The notes: generated by a model from the letters alone, not told the origin. Shown: positions 1 through 8,118, counted from the first letter of the stretch. The stretch is DNA of 17,051 bases from JAGGZI01 sp964399605 (GCA_964399605.1 CAYNRH010000019.1:1-17051), one strand, 5' to 3'. Translations and numbers: made by a program.

Positions 1-1111
1 AATCCTCCTTTTTTTCCTCATTCATTTCTGCTAGGTTTATTCTTATAATACTTGTCGTATAATCATCGCTTACATAATATTTGAACTGATTTAACTTCAC
101 CGGTTTATCATTCTTTTCTCTACCTTTATACAATTCTATATATTTGCTAATCTCATCCAAACCTGAATTCATTCCAGAAACACCTTCTTTCAGGTTAGAA
201 GTGAGATTCTCGAGCAACAAACTTGCATTTTTCATTTCTCCAAGTCCAGAAGAAATATTTTCAAGAGCATTTGCCATTCCATTTAACGATATTGATAATT
301 GTTGCATCCCTTCCTCTGCTTCCATTGTTTGGGCAATCATTGTATTTAGACCTTGCTTTAATCCTTCTAAATAACCGACTATCTCCGTTTTTTCAGATTG
401 GGTAGCATTTGATTGCTGTACTAAATTTTCTATTTGATCAATTAGAGAAATAGTTTGAGTTATCTGACTTAAATCCTGCTCCTGATCCATACCTTCTGCT
501 ATTGAGGAAAGAGCATATTGGATTTGATTCAAAGCTAAGGATGAACCATTCAGGCCATAAGTCATACCATCTATAATTTGCCCTTCTGTTGCCATACCCT
601 CCTCTATGCCTTCCAATCCTTCAGAGAATTGAGATAGTGTTTCTGGCAGATCTAAAGAAGATTGATTGATGATAATCTCTTTATTCATGAGTTCAATTAT
701 TTTTGATTTTGTTTTCGGTAAATGACCGGAGTTCATCCCCTTAAGAATATCAGAAACCCCCGTTATAGAAGTGACACCCTGCATTTTTCTTATTTTCTGT
801 TCTAAGATATCAATATATTCAACAACTTCTGGATTGCGAATATCTCTAAACTCGTTAGAATTTGCGTATTTCGGATTTATTTCAGCAATAACCATTACGG
901 ATTCTCCTGAAGTTCCGAATTCATCGGCAATATAGTTGATTGCATTTATTTCTTCTACATTCTCTGGAAGCATATTTCTATATGACATGCCCTCTGTTTT
1001 AACGAAGCTCATCCCCACAAATGAAATCAGGGTAAATACTATTACGACTCCCAAAATTATCTGAGGCTTTTTTGCTACGAATTCAGCATACCTTTCAATT
1101 ATTTTTTTCAT
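1..1111 (-). CDS. Half-size RND/MMPL transporter with long coiled extracytoplasmic domain (3' end off window)
   Basis: The open frame runs without a stop from an ATG at 1111 to the left edge, giving about 370 codons with the C-terminus missing. A short basic N-terminus (MKKIIERYAEF) leads into one hydrophobic segment at about residues 16-36. A long extracytoplasmic region follows. Its first ~130 residues resemble the RND/MMPL porter domain. Residues ~150-340 are rich in Gly-Leu, Gly-Met, Ser and Asn with regular hydrophobic spacing, suggesting long helical or coiled segments. The remaining membrane helices should lie beyond the window. The start overlaps the end of the preceding half-RND gene by 17 nt, with a GAGGT ribosome binding site inside it, so the two are probably translationally coupled and may form a heteromeric exporter. 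HAE3-type archaeal RND proteins are the likely family (inference); the substrate is unknown. Confidence 0.75.
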   Translation of the reverse strand, partial: MKKIIERYAEFVAKKPQIILGVVIVFTLISFVGMSFVKTEGMSYRNMLPENVEEINAINYIADEFGTSGESVMVIAEINPKYANSNEFRDIRNPEVVEYIDILEQKIRKMQGVTSITGVSDILKGMNSGHLPKTKSKIIELMNKEIIINQSSLDLPETLSQFSEGLEGIEEGMATEGQIIDGMTYGLNGSSLALNQIQYALSSIAEGMDQEQDLSQITQTISLIDQIENLVQQSNATQSEKTEIVGYLEGLKQGLNTMIAQTMEAEEGMQQLSISLNGMANALENISSGLGEMKNASLLLENLTSNLKEGVSGMNSGLDEISKYIELYKGREKNDKPVKLNQFKYYVSDDYTTSIIRINLAEMNEEKKED

Positions 1112-2261
1112 GACTCAAACCTCTTTTAAGAAATTTTAATTCAAGTTTTTCTGCTTTCTCGATAAATCTTTCCTCAATCAATATAATGGCAGGAGATATG
1201 ACTATAGTCGCGAATAAAATACAGAAAATCCCTAAAGCAAGTGTTTCCCCAAGATGCTGAATCATAGGCATGGGAGCAAGCAATAAGGCAAGAAAACCAA
1301 CTATGGTAGTTGTTCCGGAACCTATAATTCCTGAACCAACAGAAGGCAGTGCTGTAATTAATGCTTCTTTTTGATTCTTGCCCTTTTCTCTTTCTTCTTC
1401 ATATCTTTCCACCAAGAAAATTCCATATTCTGTGCCCAAACCCAGAATCATTGCTCCTATACCAACTGTTGCCACTGACAATGGAGTGTTAAGCCACCCA
1501 ATAAGCCCAAGGGTCCATATAAGACCGAGAATCAAAGGGGTGAAGACAAGAATGCCCTTTGTGAAAGATCTTTTTATTAAAATGAGTAAGAACAAAATTA
1601 TAATTGCAGCAATACCCATAGTAAAAACCATATCATGTTCAAGCATTTTCATTAAAACAACCCTTATAGGAGGATTTCCCGTGACTGTAACGTCAACACA
1701 TGCCGGCTTTTCCACACTCTTTATGTCTCCTTTGATTTTCGAAACAAAGTGGTTAATTTTTTCTTCGCTTTTCCCTAAATCTGCAGAGATTATCATCAAA
1801 GTTGAAGAATAATCTTTATTGAAAAACGTCTCACTATTTGGTATTTTTGCAAGAATTTGTTTTATCAATTCTATATTATCAGGAACGTTTTCAGGATATA
1901 TGAAAAACGAGCCAGCAGATTGAACGGAGCTTACAGAAGGTTCTTTTTTTATTTCGTTCTCAAGACCAATAAGCATCCTAATTACTTTCGGGTCCCTTAC
2001 ATCTTTAGGTGCATTCTCCAGTTCGCAATTCTTGTCCAATTTTATCAAAACCATTACAGTATCTGCTCCTCCAAATTTGTCAGAAATCTTATTCTGAAGT
2101 TTTATTACATCCAAGTCTTGGGGTAACTCTTTGCTTATATCCGTTTGCAAATGTATATTTTGGATACCCAACCCTATTGTTATTGTCAAAAGTATAGTTA
2201 TCGCAAAAATTAGGAATGAATATTTATACTGAAATCTAGCAAGGTTTTTTAGAATGTCCAT
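1095..2261 (-). CDS. Half-size RND/MMPL-family exporter, HAE3-like
   Basis: A protein of 388 residues starting MDILKNLARF. This ATG is preferred over an in-frame start at 2336 because the latter lies deep in the PadR gene, whereas 2261 follows the PadR stop by 2 nt and has a GAGGGTG ribosome binding site. Topology is that of half an RND protein: one membrane helix at about residues 12-34, an extracytoplasmic domain of ~170 residues, then five hydrophobic helices from about 212 to 370. The TM4 signature reads GLGTEYG followed by a VERYEEER motif, with Glu278 where most RND proteins have Asp. Full-size RND transporters have two such halves; here the second half is the downstream gene. The family exports lipids, drugs or other hydrophobic compounds using ion gradients; the substrate here is unknown. 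A single frameshifted full-length gene is unlikely, because the downstream frame begins with its own start, RBS and first membrane helix. Confidence 0.85.
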   Translation of the reverse strand: MDILKNLARFQYKYSFLIFAITILLTITIGLGIQNIHLQTDISKELPQDLDVIKLQNKISDKFGGADTVMVLIKLDKNCELENAPKDVRDPKVIRMLIGLENEIKKEPSVSSVQSAGSFFIYPENVPDNIELIKQILAKIPNSETFFNKDYSSTLMIISADLGKSEEKINHFVSKIKGDIKSVEKPACVDVTVTGNPPIRVVLMKMLEHDMVFTMGIAAIIILFLLILIKRSFTKGILVFTPLILGLIWTLGLIGWLNTPLSVATVGIGAMILGLGTEYGIFLVERYEEEREKGKNQKEALITALPSVGSGIIGSGTTTIVGFLALLLAPMPMIQHLGETLALGIFCILFATIVISPAIILIEERFIEKAEKLELKFLKRGLSHEKNN

Positions 2262-2263
2262 TC

Positions 2264-2797
2264 TCACACCCTCATCTTTACTATTTTTCTCAACTTGCAG
2301 TTTGTTTCTTTCAGAATTTTTACCGCTTCCAAGCATTTTTCAGGCTTGTCTGAAATCTTAAGAAGCAGATTAAACATATTGTGTATGTAAACAACTAAGG
2401 GACTCGTATTATGCTTTTTCTTGGCATCTTCAAAAATTTTTTCAAGCTCCGATTTATCTATATTTAAAATGTCTTCAAGTATCTTACTCATTTTGTCTTT
2501 CATTGTCTGTTCAAAACTTTTGATTTCTTTAGAGATTTTTAATCCTCTCTTGGTTAACACATATCTCTTTTTTCTTCCATCATCAACTTCTTTTATGAAA
2601 CCCCTTTTCGCTAAAGAATGTAAAGCCGGATAGATTGTCCCCGGCGAAGGTTTCCAGAATTTTGTTTTTTCTTTAATTTTTTTCATAATTTTGTAACCGT
2701 GCAATGATTCATCTCTCAGAAGCAACAGAATATATGACTCTAAAAACCCTCTCGGTACAATCTGAGTTAAATTATTTCTTGATTTTTTTCCGCCCAT
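2264..2797 (-). CDS. PadR-family winged-helix transcriptional regulator
   Basis: A protein of 177 residues. The N-terminal half matches PadR proteins: a hydrophobic helix (YILLLLRDE), the HGYKIMKKIKEK motif, the SPGTIYPALHSL recognition-helix segment, and a wing with GRKKRYVLT. The C-terminal ~90 residues are helical and would form the dimerisation arm. The start chosen (MGGKK) has a GGTG ribosome binding site 6 nt upstream; a GTG start nine bases earlier is possible but lacks a site. The gene overlaps the upstream COG1361-like gene by 26 nt and ends 2 nt before the RND gene, so it is cotranscribed with the exporter. PadR proteins typically repress adjacent transporter genes and respond to small hydrophobic ligands. 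Autoregulation of this operon is the natural expectation, but I found no convincing palindrome at the operon promoter. Confidence 0.92.
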   Translation of the reverse strand: MGGKKSRNNLTQIVPRGFLESYILLLLRDESLHGYKIMKKIKEKTKFWKPSPGTIYPALHSLAKRGFIKEVDDGRKKRYVLTKRGLKISKEIKSFEQTMKDKMSKILEDILNIDKSELEKIFEDAKKKHNTSPLVVYIHNMFNLLLKISDKPEKCLEAVKILKETNCKLRKIVKMRV

Positions 2798-4031
2798 AGT
2801 ATACACCGAATAATATTACAAAAGCGATGAAAAGAATTCCCAGGAAAAATAATTTTGAATCTTTTTTCTCCATTTCCACCTTGATTGGTATTTGTTTTTC
2901 AATAATTTTAACATCGTCATCAATGAGGTATCTTACTTCTGCTTTTAAAGGATAGGTTTTTAGATTGGCGTTATCATCTACATCAAACCTGAAAACAGCT
3001 TCTCCGGTTTGATTCGGTTTAAGATTTCCAATATAGTCATATTTTTCATCAAAATCAAACGGTTGGTCACTTTGTTTGTAAATCTTAACAGAAACAGTTT
3101 CCGCCTCTTCAAAACCGACATTTTTTATTGTTAATCTTAATGTTGCCGTGTCCCCCTGAGAGATTTTACTAGGATTTGTTGCTACATTTTCAATCTCAAA
3201 TAACGGTAAAGGTTTTACGGCAACATCAACATCCAATGTTTGGTTTTTGTATTCTTTTCTATTGTTATTGAAATCTTTATATTTTATAATAAGTTTTGCC
3301 TTGTAATTTCCTGGAACTGTGCTTTTATCGACATCTATGTAATATTCTGCTATTTTGCTTTCTCCCTCTTTAATTGTCCCAAGATTTGCTATGTTTGAAT
3401 AACTTTCGCTGGGAGTAATTCCTTTAGGCAATATAAGCTCTGATGTTATAAGTTCTGCATCACCTGTGCCTATGTTTTGAATTTCTACGGAAAGTTTATT
3501 TTCTTCTGAGTCAGGAAAGAGTTTTGTAGGCTCTGATACTATAGAACCTATTGCAAATTCTGGAATTTTTGACTCTACATAAATATCAAACTCATGAATT
3601 ATCCATGTATCTGAATTTTCTGTCTGGCACTTTATTTTCATTTCATTCCATCCTTCCACGGCATTTGAATCAACTCTCAATTTATATTGAAGAATCATCT
3701 CCTTCGTCCCAGGAAATTTTCCAATATGTCTGGTTGCATTTTCGTTAGGGTCTAAAGAGAAAGGATATTCCGGTAAAAGTATACATGTAACATCCTTAGC
3801 TTCCTCTGTTCCAGTGTTTTCAATCTTTACCCATAAATCCATATATTTACCTGCTTCTGCTGGATACGGGTTATACTTTAGCTCCTGAATTTGCAGAACA
3901 GTAGAACCAAAAATGTAAGCATAAACAGGACTTGTTAAATTTACCAATCCAAACATGGCAACTAATATTACTATTGAAAGTTGCAAAACTTGTTTCTTGT
4001 TCGTATTTTCTAATATATCGATTCGACACAT
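2772..4031 (-). CDS. Secreted, C-terminally membrane-anchored COG1361/CARDB-like protein
   Basis: A protein of 419 residues. An N-terminal signal-type segment (residues ~14-38) ends in PVYAY, giving a plausible cleavage after Ala38. The body holds three similar beta-sandwich units, at roughly residues 50-150, 160-265 and 275-385. Each carries an IENTG, IQNIGTG or IKNVG core followed by an acidic turn (for example GTEEAKDV and GFEEAETV), typical of CARDB and COG1361 'S-layer-like' domains. A hydrophobic anchor (LFFLGILFIAFVILFGVYY) and a basic tail (GRKKIKK) end the protein, placing the domains outside the cell. The gene leads the operon and overlaps the PadR gene. COG1361 proteins often sit beside archaeal RND exporters, so an adaptor or substrate-binding role for the two half-RND proteins is a reasonable inference. 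Translation is probably leaderless from the ATG at 4031. Confidence 0.8.
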   Translation of the reverse strand: MCRIDILENTNKKQVLQLSIVILVAMFGLVNLTSPVYAYIFGSTVLQIQELKYNPYPAEAGKYMDLWVKIENTGTEEAKDVTCILLPEYPFSLDPNENATRHIGKFPGTKEMILQYKLRVDSNAVEGWNEMKIKCQTENSDTWIIHEFDIYVESKIPEFAIGSIVSEPTKLFPDSEENKLSVEIQNIGTGDAELITSELILPKGITPSESYSNIANLGTIKEGESKIAEYYIDVDKSTVPGNYKAKLIIKYKDFNNNRKEYKNQTLDVDVAVKPLPLFEIENVATNPSKISQGDTATLRLTIKNVGFEEAETVSVKIYKQSDQPFDFDEKYDYIGNLKPNQTGEAVFRFDVDDNANLKTYPLKAEVRYLIDDDVKIIEKQIPIKVEMEKKDSKLFFLGILFIAFVILFGVYYGRKKIKK

Positions 4032-4055
4032 AGTTTTATATTTTATAAACTTAAG

Positions 4056-4063
4056 TATTTAAA
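4056..4063 (-). promoter_or_regulatory. TATA box of the COG1361-PadR-RND operon
   Basis: TTTAAATA on the minus strand, centred about 28 nt upstream of the ATG at 4031. That spacing places the transcription start at or next to the start codon, and no ribosome binding site precedes the gene, so a leaderless mRNA is likely. The TTTAAA core is symmetrical and could in principle also serve the plus strand. Confidence 0.6.
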
Positions 4064-4204
4064 TGTTTCTCTAACTTCTGGATAATTCTGAAAACCCAAA
4101 TTGAAATTTGGTGAGAGAATTGATGATTGAAACTGCATTCAGAACAGCATATGTCATCAGTAATTTTCCGAAGGGTATTGCTCCCTGAATTTTTCTAAAA
4201 CTTA

Positions 4205-4262
4205 TTTATATATGTTATAAATAACTCATATATATGCAAAATTATGTTCATACATAGGTGAT
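4205..4262 (+). promoter_or_regulatory. Promoter and ribosome binding site of the radical SAM operon
   Basis: A TATA box (TTTATATA, 4205-4212) would start transcription near 4235. The ribosome binding site AGGTGAT (4256-4262) is 5 nt from the ATG at 4268. Between them lie two sequences related to the palindrome upstream of the nearby HTH regulator: TCATATATATG (4226-4236, at the expected start site) and TTCATACATA (4247-4256, in the leader). An inverted repeat ATATATG/CATATAT (4208-4214 and 4227-4233) also overlaps the TATA box, though in such AT-rich DNA this could be chance. Confidence 0.55.
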
Positions 4263-4267
4263 TAAAA

Positions 4268-5680
4268 ATGAAAGATAAAAAGATAGGAACAATAACCACG
4301 ATTCAGATTTTAAAATCCACGATTGGAAATCCAGTCACGAGAGAATTGATTTCTTCCATTTCTAATTGGTGCGAGAAAGACCAAAAGAATAGATTGGAAG
4401 TGGCACTAGAATTATGGACCGGACAAAGAAAGGATGCTTGCTGGAAATGCAGAGCAGCTGAAAAAGCATTGGGTAGAATTCTGAAAATTGGAGGAAAGGC
4501 ATTTGGCGTTTCTGAGGAAGAGATGAAGAAAAAATTTGAAGATCCTTCATGGAGAAAGGGATTGGCAAGCGTTTTGAGAGGAATAGCTAAATTTGGAATT
4601 CAACGCCCCTTTGTTTCAGGTGCCCCCTTTTTGGTTGTGTGGGATGTCACATATGCTTGCAATTTGAAATGTAAGCATTGCTACGCCACGGCTGGAAAAC
4701 CATTATCAGACGAACTCACCACTGAAGAAGCGAAACAGGCGATAGATAAGTTGGATCGAGCGGGCGTACCAATAATTGCTTTTTCTGGAGGGGAGCCTTT
4801 GGTCAGGCCGGATATATTTGAGTTATCCAGATACGCAGCAGATAAAGGGATTTATGTGGCGATGGCTACAAACGGGACTTTGATAACGAAAGAAATGGCG
4901 AAAAAAATGAAAAAATCTGGGATAAAATTCGTTCAAATTTCTTTGGATGGTGCTGATGCAAAAACTCACGATGAATTTAGAGGAATTCCAGGAGCATTTG
5001 ACAGAACGATTAAAGGAATAAAAAACTGCGTTAAAGAAAAATTTTTCGTAAATATTTCGACAACAGCCACACATTACAATTATAAGCAAATTCCAAAAAT
5101 AATCGATCTTTGCGAGAAAATGGGAGTGAATTGGTTTATGGCATATAATTTTGTTCCAGTTGGAAGGGGAGACTCCATTAAAAAAAGCGACTTAACGGCG
5201 GAAGAAAGAGAAGAATTGTTGAAAATGTTGTGGGAAAAATTGAAGACCAGTAAGGTTAATGTTTTAACGACCGCCCCGCAATTCGCCAGAATCTCTTTAC
5301 AAAGAGAATTTGGAGATGAGAAAATTATTCCCACGCATTTTTATACATTAAAATTGAAGGGGGAATTGGCAAATTTGGCGGAGTTCATCGGCGGATGTGG
5401 AGCTGGAAGATTCTATTGCGCGATGAGACCGCAAGGAAATATAGAGCCGTGTGTATTCTTTCCTTTGACTGTTGGGAACATTAAAAATGATGATTTTGAA
5501 GAATTATGGAATAATAATAAAATTTTCCAGGAGTTGAGAAATAAAGATTTGCTAAAGCCAAACTGTGGAAAATGTGATTATCGCTATTATTGCGGAGGCT
5601 GCAGGGCGAGGGCTTACAATTATTTCGGAGACTACTTGGCTCCAGATCCTGGCTGCATATACAACCAGGTGAAAAAATGA
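4268..5680 (+). CDS. Radical SAM enzyme with SPASM domain (NirJ/AhbD/MftC-like C-terminus)
   Basis: A protein of 470 residues. An N-terminal extension of ~120 residues carries Cys35, Cys58 and Cys61 (CWKC). The radical SAM core begins at VVWDVTYACNLKCKHCYA, with Cys131, Cys135 and Cys138 as ligands of the SAM-binding 4Fe-4S cluster (CxxxCxxC), followed by the SGGEP motif. The SPASM region has Cys384, Cys395, Cys433, Cys436, Cys442, Cys445 and Cys463, enough for auxiliary clusters, plus Cys377. Its CGGCRARAY segment and a DYLAPDPGC ending closely resemble NirJ, AhbD and MftC, which act on tetrapyrroles or a peptide. The substrate here is unknown; no RiPP precursor is obvious nearby. The stop codon overlaps the next start (ATGA), so the gene is coupled to the two downstream paralogues. 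The cytoplasmic, oxygen-sensitive chemistry fits an anaerobe. Confidence 0.93.
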   Translation: MKDKKIGTITTIQILKSTIGNPVTRELISSISNWCEKDQKNRLEVALELWTGQRKDACWKCRAAEKALGRILKIGGKAFGVSEEEMKKKFEDPSWRKGLASVLRGIAKFGIQRPFVSGAPFLVVWDVTYACNLKCKHCYATAGKPLSDELTTEEAKQAIDKLDRAGVPIIAFSGGEPLVRPDIFELSRYAADKGIYVAMATNGTLITKEMAKKMKKSGIKFVQISLDGADAKTHDEFRGIPGAFDRTIKGIKNCVKEKFFVNISTTATHYNYKQIPKIIDLCEKMGVNWFMAYNFVPVGRGDSIKKSDLTAEEREELLKMLWEKLKTSKVNVLTTAPQFARISLQREFGDEKIIPTHFYTLKLKGELANLAEFIGGCGAGRFYCAMRPQGNIEPCVFFPLTVGNIKNDDFEELWNNNKIFQELRNKDLLKPNCGKCDYRYYCGGCRARAYNYFGDYLAPDPGCIYNQVKK

Positions 5681-6672
5681 GGCACATAAATGATGAGAAA
5701 ATTATTCAAAAAATATTTGATCTGAAAAACCTTTCTTTTGGGAAAAATGATTGGATATGGTGGTTCTGGCTATTTTTCTTTGAAAACCCGACGAATCCGG
5801 AAAAGCCAAGGCAAGTGGCAATTTTATGGTCGGCGAGAAATGACATTGTAAAATGCAACGGAATGAGAATGGGCACGAAAAAAATACTAAAGGAAGACGG
5901 CTCGCTGGATGGAGGAGTAGCTGCGTGGTATTTTGATGGATCAAAAATGTACGATAATCTTCTGTTGAGCAAAGTAAAAATAAATCGGGATCAATATGGC
6001 ATAACTACATCTTCGCCCAATACATCGTTTAAATTTAACGAAGGTGTTTTTCAGATAACTATGGGAGATAAGATGAAATTTGAGTCTATCCTGCTCAACG
6101 ATGAGAACATGTTTGTATCTCCTTGGGAAAAGGGGCATAAGTATTTTGGACTTGGTTATGACATGATTGGAATAAACAAACTAAAGCTGAGGGCGTCAGT
6201 CAATGGAGAAATTTCAGAAGGGAGCGCCTATTTTCAAAAAGTTTTCTTAAAAGGTCCGGCGGTCCCTTGGTACTGGGGAATCTTCCATTTTAAAGATGGC
6301 GCATGTTTATCATATTTCAATCCTCATCTCTTAGGTAAATCCATAAAAAAAGATGTCTCTTTTTATGATGGAGAAACGCTCCACAGATTCAATGATATTA
6401 TAATTAAAAAAACCGGAAAATCATTACCGACTTTTCATATAACGGCAAGAAATAGGGAAAAAAGAATAGAATTTTTAGTTAAGACTTATTCAAAAACAAC
6501 ATGGGAATTCAGAAAGAAAAAGCTTGGTCTTATTCCTCTAAACTTCAATTACAGGCAGTATCCGTCGAGAATAACTAGGTTCAAATTCAACGACCTGAAA
6601 ACAAATTTAACACTTTCAGATTTGGGCGATGGTATAGGAAATGCTGAGCACAGTACAGGCATATTATGGTGA
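5677..6672 (+). CDS. Unknown beta-rich protein, first of two tandem paralogues after the radical SAM gene
   Basis: A protein of 331 residues. The start (MRHINDEK) overlaps the radical SAM stop by 4 nt and has an AGGTGA site 5 nt upstream; longer in-frame starts lie wholly inside the radical SAM gene. An aromatic N-terminal patch (DWIWWFWLFFF, residues ~26-36) is followed by alternating hydrophobic residues suggesting beta strands. Recognisable blocks are AWYFDGSKM, then FQKVF..GPAVPWYWGIFHF (about 188-207), and a C-terminal GDGIGNAEHSTG. No signal peptide or convincing membrane span is seen. I do not recognise the family with confidence. The aromatic motif near the N-terminus and the beta-rich pattern recall lipocalin-like CrtC/Svf1-type proteins that hold hydrophobic ligands, but that is speculation. 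It shares the blocks above with the next gene, and coupling suggests both serve the radical SAM product or substrate. Confidence 0.8.
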   Translation: MRHINDEKIIQKIFDLKNLSFGKNDWIWWFWLFFFENPTNPEKPRQVAILWSARNDIVKCNGMRMGTKKILKEDGSLDGGVAAWYFDGSKMYDNLLLSKVKINRDQYGITTSSPNTSFKFNEGVFQITMGDKMKFESILLNDENMFVSPWEKGHKYFGLGYDMIGINKLKLRASVNGEISEGSAYFQKVFLKGPAVPWYWGIFHFKDGACLSYFNPHLLGKSIKKDVSFYDGETLHRFNDIIIKKTGKSLPTFHITARNREKRIEFLVKTYSKTTWEFRKKKLGLIPLNFNYRQYPSRITRFKFNDLKTNLTLSDLGDGIGNAEHSTGILW

Positions 6673-6677
6673 TTAAA

Positions 6678-7703
6678 ATGATTGACATTGATAAAATTAA
6701 AGGGATTTGGAAAACATATAAACTTATGCAAACGCTTTCTTCTATAAATGGTCCAAATGTAAGCAAAATGTTATTAGACCACGTGATGTACAATTTTGAA
6801 ACTCTACCGCCTTTAGGAAAGGAATACTGGTGGTTCCTTTTCTTTGGGAGAAACGGAAAAAGACCAGTGCAACTCATGTTGCTTATCTTCAGAAAGCACG
6901 GAAATAAAATGTTATTTAATGATAAAGAAATGGCACTTAGAGAATTGGAGAAAAATAAATTCCAATCTGTTACTAGTGGCTGGATATATGATGGGGAAAA
7001 ACTCTGTAACTTGGGAGATACAAATGCTATTGTAGAAATTCAGGGTAAAAAGATTGTTTCAGAAATTTCTGGTCAAAAAATGATACTTAGTGGTAATTTT
7101 CCAGATTATAATCTGATTATTGGTGATCTAATTAATTTGAAAATAACAAAAGGGGATTATCTGGAAGATAAAGTAGCACATGGGGCACTTTTGCCTCCAT
7201 TTGGTATGTCGTGGATCGATATTTTTTCAAGTGTTGAAGGTATTGTAATGGGGAAAAAATTTAAAGGAACAGGACACTTGCAGAAAGTTTTTGGGGTTAC
7301 GATATTCGGACCATTTCACTGGGGAAGACTTGTGTTTCAAAACGGTTCTTCAGCTTCATTTTTCTGTCTTAAAACAGGAAAGAATTCAAAAACATATTTT
7401 CGCAGATCTTTAATCTTTCGCGACATTAAAAATAAGAAAATTATCAGATTTGATAATCCAAAATTGAAAATATTAAAAATGGGAAATAATTGGATTGTTG
7501 AGGGAAATGACGTTGACAAAACTCTTAAAATGATTCTAGAAACTTATGCAAAAAAGCGATATGTTATGAAGGGGGGCGGTTCACAGGTTTACACTGAATA
7601 CGCAGTTATACCTAAAGAATTCAAGCTGAAAACCAAAGACAGAACAATTACCTTAGATAATACGGGCAAAGGAGTGGGAACTTTGGAAGATGCATATTGG
7701 TAA
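6678..7703 (+). CDS. Unknown beta-rich protein, second tandem paralogue
   Basis: A protein of 341 residues starting MIDIDKIKG. The ATG at 6678 is favoured over one at 6666 because TGGTGAT lies just upstream of it, the same arrangement as at the radical SAM gene. It matches its upstream neighbour in order and spacing: an aromatic patch (YWWFLFF), GWIYDGEKL in place of AWYFDGSKM, LQKVF..IFGPFHWG in place of FQKVF..GPAVPWYWG, and a C-terminal GKGVGTLEDAYW in place of GDGIGNAEHSTGILW. Outside these blocks the two have diverged strongly, so the duplication is old or the roles differ. No membrane span or metal-binding cluster is obvious. Function is unknown; a pair of related ligand-binding or cyclase-like proteins working with the radical SAM enzyme is my inference. 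The gene ends one base from the stop of the convergent regulator. Confidence 0.8.
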   Translation: MIDIDKIKGIWKTYKLMQTLSSINGPNVSKMLLDHVMYNFETLPPLGKEYWWFLFFGRNGKRPVQLMLLIFRKHGNKMLFNDKEMALRELEKNKFQSVTSGWIYDGEKLCNLGDTNAIVEIQGKKIVSEISGQKMILSGNFPDYNLIIGDLINLKITKGDYLEDKVAHGALLPPFGMSWIDIFSSVEGIVMGKKFKGTGHLQKVFGVTIFGPFHWGRLVFQNGSSASFFCLKTGKNSKTYFRRSLIFRDIKNKKIIRFDNPKLKILKMGNNWIVEGNDVDKTLKMILETYAKKRYVMKGGGSQVYTEYAVIPKEFKLKTKDRTITLDNTGKGVGTLEDAYW

Positions 7704-7704
7704 G

Positions 7705-8085
7705 CTAAAAAAACATAGCTTTCCTCTCCAAGGTTTTTGTGATTTCTTCTAAAATTTTCTGTATTTTATTTCTAACATTTTTCCATGCTTCCTGAATTGG
7801 GACAGCATTATAAATATACTTAAGCCTTTTCCCCTGCTTGACTTTTTTATTTATGAATCCTTCCTGCTCCAGTCTTTTAATATATTTTCGTATTGTCCGC
7901 TCTGAAAGATTTAATTGCTCTTCAATTTGTTTTATGGTCAATGAAGATTTCAATAAGATGTTATAAATTTTAATTTCTATTGGTTTAAAGTTTAGAAAGT
8001 TAAGGATAACATTCAGTAACTCTATTGGTTTTTTTCTCCCTTTAAGTATTTTTTCTATATCCGCAATGTAGTTTCTCTTAACCAT
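7705..8085 (-). CDS. Small winged-helix transcriptional regulator (TrmB/ArsR-like)
   Basis: A protein of 126 residues starting MVKRNYIAD. An upstream in-frame ATG at 8127 is rejected because it would place the TATA box inside the gene, while 8085 lies ~27 nt from that box as in leaderless genes. Residues ~40-100 form a winged helix-turn-helix: a hydrophobic helix (IYNILLKSS), LTIKQIEEQLNLSERTIRKYI as helix-turn-helix, then LEQEGFINKKVKQGKRLKYIY as wing. The C-terminal ~30 residues are a charged helix (KIQKILEEITKTLERK), probably for dimerisation. No ligand-binding domain is present, so this is a minimal regulator. The neighbouring near-perfect palindrome and related sites at the radical SAM promoter suggest it regulates itself and that convergent operon. 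Confidence 0.82.
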   Translation of the reverse strand: MVKRNYIADIEKILKGRKKPIELLNVILNFLNFKPIEIKIYNILLKSSLTIKQIEEQLNLSERTIRKYIKRLEQEGFINKKVKQGKRLKYIYNAVPIQEAWKNVRNKIQKILEEITKTLERKAMFF

Positions 8086-8107
8086 AATTATGATGTGAAC
8101 ATAACGA

Positions 8108-8117
8108 TATATAAAAA
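8108..8117 (-). promoter_or_regulatory. TATA box of the small HTH regulator
   Basis: TTTTTATATA on the minus strand, centred ~27 nt upstream of the ATG at 8085. No ribosome binding site precedes that ATG, so the mRNA is probably leaderless. Confidence 0.55.
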
Positions 8118-8118
8118 T

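Noticed and set aside
1..2261. Two RND reading frames as one full-length gene broken by a frameshift
   Set aside because: The first protein ends normally after its sixth membrane helix, and the second begins with its own ATG, ribosome binding site and first membrane helix. Half-size RND pairs are known in archaea.
4123..4188. 21-codon frame MIETAFRTAYVISNFPKGIAP with GGTGAG 7 nt upstream
   Set aside because: The site and frame are plausible for a tiny protein, and IETxFR recalls transposase C-termini, but the length is too short to support either and there are no flanking inverted repeats.
4120..4190. Possible C/D box guide RNA (TGATGA and CTGA boxes on either strand)
   Set aside because: On each strand only part of the C, D', C', D box set is present with acceptable spacing, and there is no convincing terminal stem.
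4208..4233. ATATATG/CATATAT inverted repeat over the radical SAM TATA box
   Set aside because: In AT-rich promoter DNA, such a repeat of alternating A and T is expected by chance; only the TTCATACATA-type matches were kept as candidate operators.
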